DNA from: CAZWVM01 sp964637705
GTDB taxonomy: Bacteria > UBA8481
Direction of reading: 5' to 3'
Assembly: GCA_964637705.1 (NCBI GenBank)
Contig: CAZWVM010000026.1
Span: 1 to 25,922, forward strand
Length of the DNA: 25,922 bases
Positions 1 to 5,841 of this stretch are shown one piece after another. A program made the position numbers and the translations under genes. The first letter of the stretch is position 1; each line of letters begins with the position of its first letter. The notes below the pieces were generated by a model that was given only the letters and a program-made list of their open reading frames with translations, did no database searches and was not told the origin of the DNA.

Positions 1-2
1 AC

Positions 3-152
3 GCCGACGAGACCCTGATGGCCGCGATCCACAAGATGAGCGTCACGGCGAGCCGGCACATGCCGGTGATCGTCCGGGGGCGCTGCCGGACGGTCCTCTC
101 CGTCGACAGCATCCTCAGCTTCTTCGCCCTGGAATCGAGGCAGATCGGGTAG
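3..152 (+). CDS. CBS-domain protein, C-terminal end (partial)
   Basis: The frame is open from the left edge and stops at a TAG at 150-152, leaving 49 residues. The pattern resembles the second half of a CBS domain: a DETLMAAIHKM helix, then RHMPVIV (the usual 'rhlPVvd' strand), then a VLSVDSILSFF strand and helix in place of the usual 'GivS..Dil'. CBS domains bind adenosine nucleotides and regulate an attached enzyme, channel or kinase, or stand alone in pairs. The protein ends right after the domain, so it is either a stand-alone CBS protein or one with a C-terminal CBS pair. The upstream part lies outside the window, so the full architecture cannot be judged. Confidence 0.7.
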   Translation, partial: ADETLMAAIHKMSVTASRHMPVIVRGRCRTVLSVDSILSFFALESRQIG

Positions 153-264
153 GGGAGAAATCCCGGCCGGCGGCTCGAAAACGGGGACCCGATTCCTCGA
201 TTCTCGGAAGTTGCTTTCTCGTACCGGCCCACCTCCCCGGGGCCTTTGGGTAGCCTTTTTCACC

Positions 265-293
265 TTGACTTTCCTCGACATAATTGCTAGTAT
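265..293 (+). promoter_or_regulatory. sigma-70-like promoter for flagellin
   Basis: TTGACT at 265-270 and TAGTAT at 288-293 are separated by exactly 17 nt. The expected transcription start is near 300, just before a strong Shine-Dalgarno site at 304-310. I found no sigma-28 (TAAA-N15-GCCGATAA) or sigma-54 (TGGCAC-N5-TTGC) element between 153 and 351, although flagellin genes often use these. The rest of the gap between the CBS gene and this promoter shows nothing else I can support. Confidence 0.55.
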
Positions 294-316
294 TTGAATC
301 AACGAGGAGGCGTGGG

Positions 317-361
317 ATGACACGCCAGAGCACGGAAGGGAGGGCCATTCCATGGCCATGA
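317..361 (+). CDS. possible 14-codon leader peptide upstream of flagellin
   Basis: An ATG at 317 sits 6 nt after a near-ideal ribosome binding site (AACGAGGAGG, 301-310) and opens a 14-codon frame, MTRQSTEGRAIPWP, ending in TGA at 359-361. This stop overlaps the second in-frame Met codon of flagellin (ATGA, 358-361). The flagellin ribosome binding site (GGGAGGG, 338-344) lies inside the leader frame, so ribosomes translating the leader would pass over it and finish at the flagellin start. That geometry suggests translational coupling or control of flagellin. I see no clear residue run of the kind used in amino-acid attenuation. It may be a chance ORF; the strength and spacing of the SD are the main argument. 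Confidence 0.4.
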   Translation: MTRQSTEGRAIPWP

Positions 362-1182
362 AGGTCGACAACAACCCTGCGGCGAATTTCAGCCAGCGCA
401 TTCTTGATTCGACGAACCAGGATCTCAAGGCCACGTTGAAGCGCATCGCGTCCGGTCTGAGGATCAATTCGGCCGCGGACGACGCGGCGGGATTCGGCAT
501 TTCCGAGCGTCTTCGCTCCCTGACCAACGGCTACGACCAGGCCCAGTCCAACATCCAGGACTCGGCGTCGGCCCTCCAGGTCGCCGAGGGCGGCCTCACG
601 AGCATCACCGACACCCTGCAGCGGATGAGAGACCTCTCCGTGCAGGCGTCCAACGACACTCTGACCGACGCCGATCGCGCGGTCATCCAGACGGAAATGG
701 ACCAACTGGTCCAGGAGATCGACCGCCAGACCGCGGCGACGCAGTTCAACGGCCAGCCGCTCCTGTCGGGCCAATACGCGGAGGGGACGGGCGACTTCGA
801 CGTCCAGTCCGGCGCGAACCAGGGCGACGCGCTCGCGGTGAACATCAACGAGGTGAGCGCCAACACGCTGGGCGTCAGCGGGCTCTCGATCTCGACCCGC
901 GATGCGGCCTCCAACGCGATCACGTCGATCGACAGCGCCATCGCCAGCGTCTCCTCGACCCGCGCCACGATCGGCTCGCAGATGAACCGGCTGGAAAGCG
1001 CCAACACCTTCGTCGGCGTCGCGCGCGAGAACACTCTGGCGGCTCTCTCGGGCATCCGCGACGCGGACATGGCCGCGGAGACCTCGAGACTGGCGCTCGG
1101 CCAGATCCTCAGCCAGTCCGGGCTCTCGATGCTGTCGCAGTCGAATCTCAACTCGCAGTCGGTTCTCAAGCTTCTCGGGTAA
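352..1182 (+). CDS. flagellin
   Basis: This 276-residue protein is the structural subunit of the flagellar filament, exported by the flagellar type III system. The N-terminal D0/D1 helices are typical: residues 3-45 run through a 'RIASGLRINSAADDAAGF' segment, followed by ISERLRS. The conserved LQRMRDLSVQASNDTL stretch (about residues 87-102) is the D1 helix that many flagellins share and that TLR5 recognises. The C-terminal D1/D0 helices end in QSVLKLLG, the usual amphipathic tail. The central variable region is short, giving a compact flagellin like those of many environmental bacteria. ATG 352 has GGGAGGG 7 nt upstream; ATG 358 is an alternative start and overlaps the leader-ORF stop. No other flagellar gene is in the window, and the downstream neighbours are not flagellar. 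Confidence 0.97.
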   Translation: MAMKVDNNPAANFSQRILDSTNQDLKATLKRIASGLRINSAADDAAGFGISERLRSLTNGYDQAQSNIQDSASALQVAEGGLTSITDTLQRMRDLSVQASNDTLTDADRAVIQTEMDQLVQEIDRQTAATQFNGQPLLSGQYAEGTGDFDVQSGANQGDALAVNINEVSANTLGVSGLSISTRDAASNAITSIDSAIASVSSTRATIGSQMNRLESANTFVGVARENTLAALSGIRDADMAAETSRLALGQILSQSGLSMLSQSNLNSQSVLKLLG

Positions 1183-1183
1183 C

Positions 1184-1198
1184 CGGTTCTCAGAACCG
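1184..1198. repeat. 15-bp palindrome between flagellin stop and macrodomain start
   Basis: CGGTTCTCAGAACCG is a perfect inverted repeat (7-bp arms, 1-nt centre). It begins one base after the flagellin TAA and covers the first base of the GTG start at 1198. As RNA it could form a 6-bp stem with a TCA loop. No T-tract follows, so it is not a standard terminator. It could be an operator, an mRNA-processing or stability element, or a brake on translation of the next gene. Confidence 0.45.
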
Positions 1199-1773
1199 TG
1201 CCGCGGCCGCGCGGGGATTCGCTTCGCGACTCCCTTCGCGGCCGTTTGTCGATCGTCCCGGGAGACATCACCCGCCTCGCCGTCGATGCCATCGTCAACG
1301 CGGCCAACAACACTCTTCTCGGGGGCGGAGGCGTGGACGGAGCGATCCATCGCGCGGCCGGACCCCGGCTTCTCGTCAAGTGCATGACCCTCGGCGGTTG
1401 CGCCACGGGGTCGGCCAAAATCACGCCCGGCTACAACCTTTCGGCGAAATGGGTCATCCACGCGGTGGGGCCCGTCTGGAAGGGGGGAATGAAAGGGGAG
1501 GCGGAACTCCTGGCCGGCTGTTACCGTGTGAGCCTCGGCCTCGCGCGCGAGGCCGGGGCCCGGTCGGTTGCGTTTCCCGCCATCAGCACGGGCGTATATG
1601 GTTATCCCGCCGAGCCGGCGGCCCGCGTCGCGGTGAGGACGGTGGCCCAAGACCTCCTCGCGAACGAATCGCCCGAGACGGTCGTCTTCGCCTGCTTCGG
1701 CGAGGCCTCGGTCGCGGCCCACGAGCGGGCGATGGCGGAGATCCTGGAAACGGCGGACGAGAACGGAGAGTGA
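1198..1773 (+). CDS. macrodomain protein (O-acetyl-ADP-ribose deacetylase type)
   Basis: This 191-residue protein is a single macrodomain of the YmdB/MacroD type. Such enzymes bind ADP-ribose and can hydrolyse O-acetyl-ADP-ribose or mono-ADP-ribosyl-protein esters in the cytoplasm. Visible motifs in order: GDIT (22-25), the catalytic-loop Asn in VNAANN (33-38), glycine-rich GGGGVDGAIHRAAG (42-55), TGSAKITPGY (70-79), VIHAVGP (86-92) and the phosphate-binding STGVYGYP (130-137). All key positions are present. The start is uncertain: GTG 1198 lies in a palindrome with no ribosome binding site, and TTG 1246 would begin directly at the first strand, also without one. It follows flagellin by 15 nt in the same frame and precedes a cupin by 4 nt, so all three may be cotranscribed. 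Its link to flagellin is unexplained. Confidence 0.92.
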   Translation: MPRPRGDSLRDSLRGRLSIVPGDITRLAVDAIVNAANNTLLGGGGVDGAIHRAAGPRLLVKCMTLGGCATGSAKITPGYNLSAKWVIHAVGPVWKGGMKGEAELLAGCYRVSLGLAREAGARSVAFPAISTGVYGYPAEPAARVAVRTVAQDLLANESPETVVFACFGEASVAAHERAMAEILETADENGE

Positions 1774-1777
1774 CTCG

Positions 1778-2119
1778 ATGATCGTCAAGAACGTTGACGC
1801 GGTGACGGCCGAAACGCCCTCGATGCCGGGCGTCAAGGACACGACCATGAAGCTCCTCATCGGGGAAGGCGACGGTGCGCCCCATTTCTTCATGCGCCAG
1901 TTCCGCGTCGCGCCCGGAGGCCACACGCCTCTTCACAGGCACGATTACGAGCACGAGGTCTACGTCGTGGCGGGGACCGGCGAGGTCCAGGGAGGAGACC
2001 GGAGCGAACCCATCCGGGCCGGCCGCGTCGTTTTCGTTCCCGCCAACGAAACCCACCAGTTCCGCAACCCCGGCGCGGAGGACCTCGTCTTTCTTTGCCT
2101 CATCCCCCGGCAGGACTGA
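1778..2119 (+). CDS. small cupin-domain protein
   Basis: This 113-residue protein is a single cupin barrel, likely metal-binding. Motif 1 is visible as G48 followed by H53-R-H55 and E60, and motif 2 as G82...VPANETHQFRN with H93 and N97; H53, H55, E60 and H93 are the expected metal ligands. Proteins of this size and pattern (cupin_2) include sugar-binding, dioxygenase and isomerase members, so the substrate cannot be named. ATG 1778 is preceded by GGAGAG and begins 4 nt after the macrodomain stop, which suggests cotranscription. Its stop is only 6 nt from the stop of the convergent HAD gene, with no visible terminator between them. Confidence 0.88.
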   Translation: MIVKNVDAVTAETPSMPGVKDTTMKLLIGEGDGAPHFFMRQFRVAPGGHTPLHRHDYEHEVYVVAGTGEVQGGDRSEPIRAGRVVFVPANETHQFRNPGAEDLVFLCLIPRQD

Positions 2120-2125
2120 GCCGGG

Positions 2126-2812
2126 TCAGATCCCGAGGAAGCGCGCGGCTGCCGGGTCCTCGAGCGTCGCGACGGCGAGATCGGCGTCCTGCAGGGCCTC
2201 CAGGGGCGCCGGCCCCGTGGCGACCGCAAGCACGGGGGCGCCGAAGGCTTTCGCCGCCTCGATATCCCGCGCCGTGTCCCCGACGACGGCGAAGGACGAC
2301 GGGAGCAGGGGCTTTCCACGGATCGCTTCCGCTCGTTTCCGGGCGGCCTGAAGCATTCCGAGCCGCGTCGGCGCGTCGGATCCGTAGCCCCCGAAGGAGA
2401 AGTGCCGGTCGAGCCCGGTCGGGCGGAGCTTGTGAAACGCCCCCTCCTCGACGTTGCCGGTCCCGAGGCCGATGAGCATCGGAGTCCGCGAGAGACGCTC
2501 GAGGAGGTGGGCGACGCCCGGAAGAACCCTCGGTTCCTGCCCCGGCACGAGCACCTCGTGCTGCAAGCGCTCGATGTAGAGGCTGCGGCAGCGGGCCTCC
2601 TCCTCCGCGGACGGAGGCCGGCTGAGGCGGCGGCGGAAAAGCTCGTCGAAGATGATCGGATCAGTCTTTCCATGGGGGCAGAAATCGGGAGGAAAATCCT
2701 CCTCGCGGCCGTCAGCCACGACGCGGTTCACGGCCCACGCGAGCGCCCGCACGCCGGGCAGGGCGGAATCGAGGAGGGTGCCGTCCAGGTCGAAGAGAAC
2801 CGCGTCGAACAT
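2126..2812 (-). CDS. HAD-superfamily phosphatase, phosphoglycolate-phosphatase-like
   Basis: This 228-residue cytoplasmic hydrolase has the full set of HAD motifs: DLDGTLLDS at 8-16 (nucleophile D8, general acid D10), GTGN at 117-120 (motif II Thr), a Lys near 128, and VVGDTARD at 176-183 (motif IV D179). PHGKTD (46-51) in the helical cap resembles the 'GksD' segment of the Gph/PGP subfamily, which removes phosphate from 2-phosphoglycolate or other small metabolites; the exact substrate is not readable. The gene is single and convergent with the cupin gene. It has no Shine-Dalgarno site; a TAGAAT hexamer ends exactly 6 nt before the ATG, suggesting a leaderless mRNA. It is divergent from the next gene, whose start shows the same arrangement. 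Confidence 0.9.
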   Translation of the reverse strand: MFDAVLFDLDGTLLDSALPGVRALAWAVNRVVADGREEDFPPDFCPHGKTDPIIFDELFRRRLSRPPSAEEEARCRSLYIERLQHEVLVPGQEPRVLPGVAHLLERLSRTPMLIGLGTGNVEEGAFHKLRPTGLDRHFSFGGYGSDAPTRLGMLQAARKRAEAIRGKPLLPSSFAVVGDTARDIEAAKAFGAPVLAVATGPAPLEALQDADLAVATLEDPAAARFLGI

Positions 2813-2818
2813 GGGACG

Positions 2819-2824
2819 ATTCTA
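2819..2824 (-). promoter_or_regulatory. -10 element of HAD gene, leaderless arrangement
   Basis: Read on the minus strand, TAGAAT is followed by 6 nt and then the ATG at 2812. This puts the expected transcription start at or next to the start codon. No good -35 match is seen at 16-18 nt spacing. Confidence 0.55.
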
Positions 2825-2897
2825 GATGACCTCTCGCCGCTCCGCCACCGCCGTGTTCCCCGGCGAAGCCCTCCTGAAAAAGCTTCCGAAGGTCTTC

Positions 2898-2925
2898 TTG
2901 ATTCCCGCCGAAACGCGGCTACCAT
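2898..2925 (+). promoter_or_regulatory. promoter of the 2932 gene, leaderless arrangement
   Basis: TTGATT (2898-2903), a 16-nt spacer and TACCAT (2920-2925) precede the ATG at 2932 by exactly 6 nt. There is no ribosome binding site in between, so the transcript would begin at the start codon. Confidence 0.5.
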
Positions 2926-2931
2926 GCTTTC

Positions 2932-3903
2932 ATGAGCGACGGGGCGGAAGGCCGACAGGGGAAGGACCAGAAGGACAAGGCGCTGCTTCCCCGCGCCCAG
3001 CTCATCCGCGCCGGCTTCGAAGCCCTGGCCAAGCAGTCTCCGCGGGATGCCCTGCTCTATTTCGGCGCGGCGATCCGAAAAGCCAAGCGTGTGCAGCTCT
3101 GGGACGTCGAGGCCGAATTCTACAAGTTCGTGACGCTCTACCTTCACGGTGACTACCGGGAAGCCGTGAACCGGTGCGTGGAGTGCCTCGATTGCGTGAA
3201 GATGACGGCCGATATCGCGCGGAGCCAGGGCACGGTCCTTCCCGTCGAGATCGTCGCGGACCGCCTGGCGGACTGCCTGGTCCAGACGATGGTCCTCCGC
3301 AAGGACACCTTCTGGCAGCTCTTCGCCCACTTCTGGCAGGTCTCGCGCGGTGAATTCTACCTGCTCAAAAAGCCATACAGCTTCTTCTCCGCCCTCGGCA
3401 AGGCCTGGATGGCGCTCTCGGTCGAGACGAAGATCTCCTACGACATGCTCAAGAACGAACTGAAGCCCTTCACCGCCTTCCTGCAGGCGCAATTGGACGC
3501 CGCGAAGGACATGCTGGAGGCTGAGGAAGAGGCGCGGGCCGCGGAGGCCTCCGCGGAGACCCAGAAGCTCCGCAACCCGGAGCAACCCTCCCTGAAGCAG
3601 GTCGAGAATGACAACGCGGCTTTCCTGAAGAAGGCCTCCGAGGCGACGATCATGAGGCTCTCGGCGACCGACATCGACCAGCTCGTCGCAATCTGCCGTT
3701 CCACCCGCTCGGTGCCCAATATCGCCGAGATCGCCCGGCTCATCGACATGCTGGGGCCGAACTCGAAAAAGATCTACTACTCCGCGCTCACGGACAACGA
3801 GCTCATGACCAGCACCGAGACGAAGCTTCCCGATCGTGACGCGGAGCGCCTGCACCAGGAGGTTCTCGAGTTCCTCGACAAGAGATCGACGGCGGCCCTT
3901 TAG
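2932..3903 (+). CDS. hypothetical protein, helical, TPR-like N-terminal part
   Basis: I do not recognise a named family for this 323-residue protein. It has no signal peptide or membrane span and appears almost wholly alpha-helical. Residues 22-90 have the spacing of TPR-like helix pairs, with SPRDALLYFGAAIRKAKR (36-53) followed by YLHGDYREAVNRCVECL. The middle (about 110-175) is rich in aromatics around paired Trp/Phe residues. Residues 165-220 are highly charged (EAEEEARAAEASAE) and likely coiled coil. The last 100 residues form a second helical region. A cytoplasmic scaffold or partner protein is plausible, but this is inference. The gene stands alone, divergent from the HAD gene and convergent with the coiled-coil gene 13 nt away, and appears to be leaderless. 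Confidence 0.85.
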   Translation: MSDGAEGRQGKDQKDKALLPRAQLIRAGFEALAKQSPRDALLYFGAAIRKAKRVQLWDVEAEFYKFVTLYLHGDYREAVNRCVECLDCVKMTADIARSQGTVLPVEIVADRLADCLVQTMVLRKDTFWQLFAHFWQVSRGEFYLLKKPYSFFSALGKAWMALSVETKISYDMLKNELKPFTAFLQAQLDAAKDMLEAEEEARAAEASAETQKLRNPEQPSLKQVENDNAAFLKKASEATIMRLSATDIDQLVAICRSTRSVPNIAEIARLIDMLGPNSKKIYYSALTDNELMTSTETKLPDRDAERLHQEVLEFLDKRSTAAL

Positions 3904-3916
3904 CCGGTCCGGAGCC

Positions 3917-4552
3917 TCACGAGCCGTAGACGGCGTTGAAGTCCCGGCGGGCCTCCTCGAGTTCCGCACGGTTGCGCTCGATCGAGCGCTCGAGATCCGG
4001 TCGGTCCCCCTGGTTCCGAATGATCTTCTCGCGCGCGTCGGCGATCTCTCGCTCGAGCCGCGCGACGCGTCGGCCCGTGACGGTCTCCAACCGGCCGCGC
4101 ATCGCCCCCCAGCGATCGGCGCGCTTCAACGAGGTCTCGGCCTCGTCGGCCAGGGCGTCGATCTTCGCCTGCCGGCGCGCCGCCTCGGCCTCTCTTTCCT
4201 CGATCCGCGCCAGGAGCGCGTGCAGATCCTCGATCCGGCCGGGCAGGAGAATGCGATTGATGACGTTCATCGAGTTCTTCGCCAGCATCACCTCGCGCTC
4301 GCGCTCGCGCGCCTCCGCGTGCCGAACCTCGAGGTCGCGCCGCAGGGCCAGGAGCGTCCGCATCTCCGCGAGGATCTCGGACTCGATCGTTTCGTAGGGG
4401 CGCGCCTGAACCTCAGCGCTTCTCAGCTGGTTCTGCTCTCGATCGGCCTGGACGGACGAGGGAAGGGCGGCGAGGAGGAAAGAACCGGCAAGCAGAACCA
4501 TGGCCATTTGCAGAGGTCTGCAAACGAATGAGTTATCTGACAGGCGGTTCAT
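3917..4552 (-). CDS. secreted coiled-coil protein
   Basis: I do not recognise the family. The 211-residue product starts at ATG 4552, preceded by GGGTGA, and a hydrophobic segment MAMVLLAGSFLLAALPSSVQA (residues 16-36) reads as a signal peptide with likely cleavage after VQA. The mature part is almost continuous charged helix with heptad-like Leu/Ile/Ala spacing: RTLLALRRDLEVRHAEARER, then RIEDLHALLARIEERE, then RRVARLEREIADAREK, ending in DFNAVYGS. An extended periplasmic coiled coil is likely. It is the third gene of a (-) unit, 43 nt after the NtrC-type regulator and behind the histidine kinase, so it may be a target of, or accessory to, that signalling pair. The upstream in-frame extension to 4666 overlaps the regulator and was not accepted. 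Confidence 0.82.
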   Translation of the reverse strand: MNRLSDNSFVCRPLQMAMVLLAGSFLLAALPSSVQADREQNQLRSAEVQARPYETIESEILAEMRTLLALRRDLEVRHAEAREREREVMLAKNSMNVINRILLPGRIEDLHALLARIEEREAEAARRQAKIDALADEAETSLKRADRWGAMRGRLETVTGRRVARLEREIADAREKIIRNQGDRPDLERSIERNRAELEEARRDFNAVYGS

Positions 4553-4595
4553 ATCGTCACCCGGCCGTAATTCATGCAAATCGAGTGCCGGAGGA

Positions 4596-5798
4596 TCACG
4601 AAGCCGTCTCGCGGGCCGCACTGCGCCGAATCGCCTGGGGCAGATCCTCGACCCGGATCGTTTCACCCTCGGAGATGACGACGGCGTGCTCGATGGCGTT
4701 TTCCAACTCGCGGATGTTGCCCGGCCAGCGATAGGAGAGGAGGAGGGCGCGGGCCGAATCCTCGAGGGTCTTGGGGCCGACCCCCATCGTCTCGGCCGTC
4801 TTCGACAGGAAATGCCCTATGAGCAGTTCGACATCGCCGTCGCGTTGGGAGAGCGGCGGGACGTGGATCTCGACGACGTTCAGGCGATAGTAGAGATCCT
4901 CGCGGAACCGGCCCTCGCGGATGGCGGCCTCGAGATCCCGGTTGGTGGCCGCGATGACGCGCGCGTCGACCTTGACCGTCTTGGAGCCGCCCACGCGCTC
5001 GAACTCGGATTCCTGCAGGACGCGCAGGAGCTTGGTCTGCAAGTCGATCGGTATCTCCCCGACCTCGTCGAGGAAGATCGATCCCTTGTCGGCGCGTTCG
5101 AACTTGCCGACGTGGTTCGCGACGGCGCCGGTGAAGGCGCCGCGGACGTGCCCGAAGAGTTCGCTCTCGAGGAGCCCGGAGGGAATGGCGGCGCAGTTGA
5201 CCTTGACGAAGGGGCCGTTCATGCGCGGCGACTGGTAGTGGATGGCGCGGGCGACCAGTTCCTTGCCGGTGCCGCTTTCTCCCCGGATGAGGGCCGTCGA
5301 CTTCATCGGGGCCACGCGCCGCACGATGCGCAGCGCCTCCTGGATCCCGGCCGACTTCCCGACGATCAGTTCCTCGGCACGGTATCTCTTCTCGAGAGCC
5401 TGTCTCAGCTCGCGATTCTCGTTCCGGAGATCGAGGTGTTCGGCGGCCTTGGCGACGACGACCTTCAGCTCGTCCATCTTCACGGGCTTGATGAGGTAGT
5501 CGAAGGCCCCCTTCTTCATCGCCTCCACCGCGGTCTCCGCGGTCGCGAAGGCCGTGGCGAGGATGACGGCGGGAGGCGGATCGTGGGCGATGGCCGCCTC
5601 GAGGATCTGCATTCCGTCGGCGTCGGGCATGCGGAGATCGGTCACGATGACGTCGAAGCGCTCGCGCCTGACGCGCTTCAAGGCCGCCGGGGCGACCGTC
5701 TCGGTCTCGATGACGCGGCCGGGCGCCGCGAGGGCGTTCGCCATCAGCTTGACCATCTTCGGTTCGTCGTCGACGATCAGGATCTGCAGTTCTTCCAT
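4596..5798 (-). CDS. NtrC-family sigma-54 activator lacking a DNA-binding domain
   Basis: This 400-residue response regulator has a receiver domain (residues 1-125: D10-D11, phospho-acceptor D54 in IVTDLRMP, IKPVK near 109) and an AAA+ sigma-54 interaction domain with Walker A GESGTGKE, the GAFTGA loop that contacts sigma-54, Walker B FLDEVGE and sensor-II region RWPGNIRELE. The protein ends at EDLPQAIRRSAARETAS, just past the AAA+ domain, without the Fis-type helix-turn-helix normally found there. No such helix-turn-helix exists in another frame before the next gene. Members without this domain, such as FlgR of Helicobacter, act on sigma-54 holoenzyme from solution. The start at 5798 aligns with the receiver; GTG 5819 would add seven residues. 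It lies 43 nt after the kinase stop, so the kinase is the obvious partner. Confidence 0.95.
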   Translation of the reverse strand: MEELQILIVDDEPKMVKLMANALAAPGRVIETETVAPAALKRVRRERFDVIVTDLRMPDADGMQILEAAIAHDPPPAVILATAFATAETAVEAMKKGAFDYLIKPVKMDELKVVVAKAAEHLDLRNENRELRQALEKRYRAEELIVGKSAGIQEALRIVRRVAPMKSTALIRGESGTGKELVARAIHYQSPRMNGPFVKVNCAAIPSGLLESELFGHVRGAFTGAVANHVGKFERADKGSIFLDEVGEIPIDLQTKLLRVLQESEFERVGGSKTVKVDARVIAATNRDLEAAIREGRFREDLYYRLNVVEIHVPPLSQRDGDVELLIGHFLSKTAETMGVGPKTLEDSARALLLSYRWPGNIRELENAIEHAVVISEGETIRVEDLPQAIRRSAARETAS

Positions 5799-5807
5799 GG
5801 CGCACCC

Positions 5808-5813
5808 ATCATA
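5808..5813 (-). promoter_or_regulatory. possible internal -10 element before the NtrC-type gene
   Basis: On the minus strand, TATGAT (five of six bases match TATAAT) ends 9 nt before ATG 5798. This implies a start site 2-3 nt before the ATG. It lies in the 43-nt gap after the kinase stop, so the regulator may be transcribed both from the kinase promoter and from here. No convincing -35 is seen. Confidence 0.35.
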
Positions 5814-5841
5814 GCGCACTCACCGCGAAAGGACACGCCGA

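Noticed and set aside
153..351. Sigma-54 or sigma-28 promoter for flagellin and a terminator around 241-260
   Set aside because: TTGC sequences at 211 and 285 lack a GG at the -24 spacing, no GCCGATAA-like box is seen, and the stem before TTTTT at 256-260 has only about three pairs.
352..1773. Flagellin and macrodomain as one gene interrupted by a stop (they share a reading frame)
   Set aside because: The flagellin C-terminus is complete and typical and the macrodomain has its own full fold, so the shared frame is most likely chance.
4553..4666. Longer N-terminus for the coiled-coil protein
   Set aside because: It would overlap the end of the regulator gene and add an Arg/Pro-rich stretch ahead of the signal peptide; ATG 4552 has a ribosome binding site.
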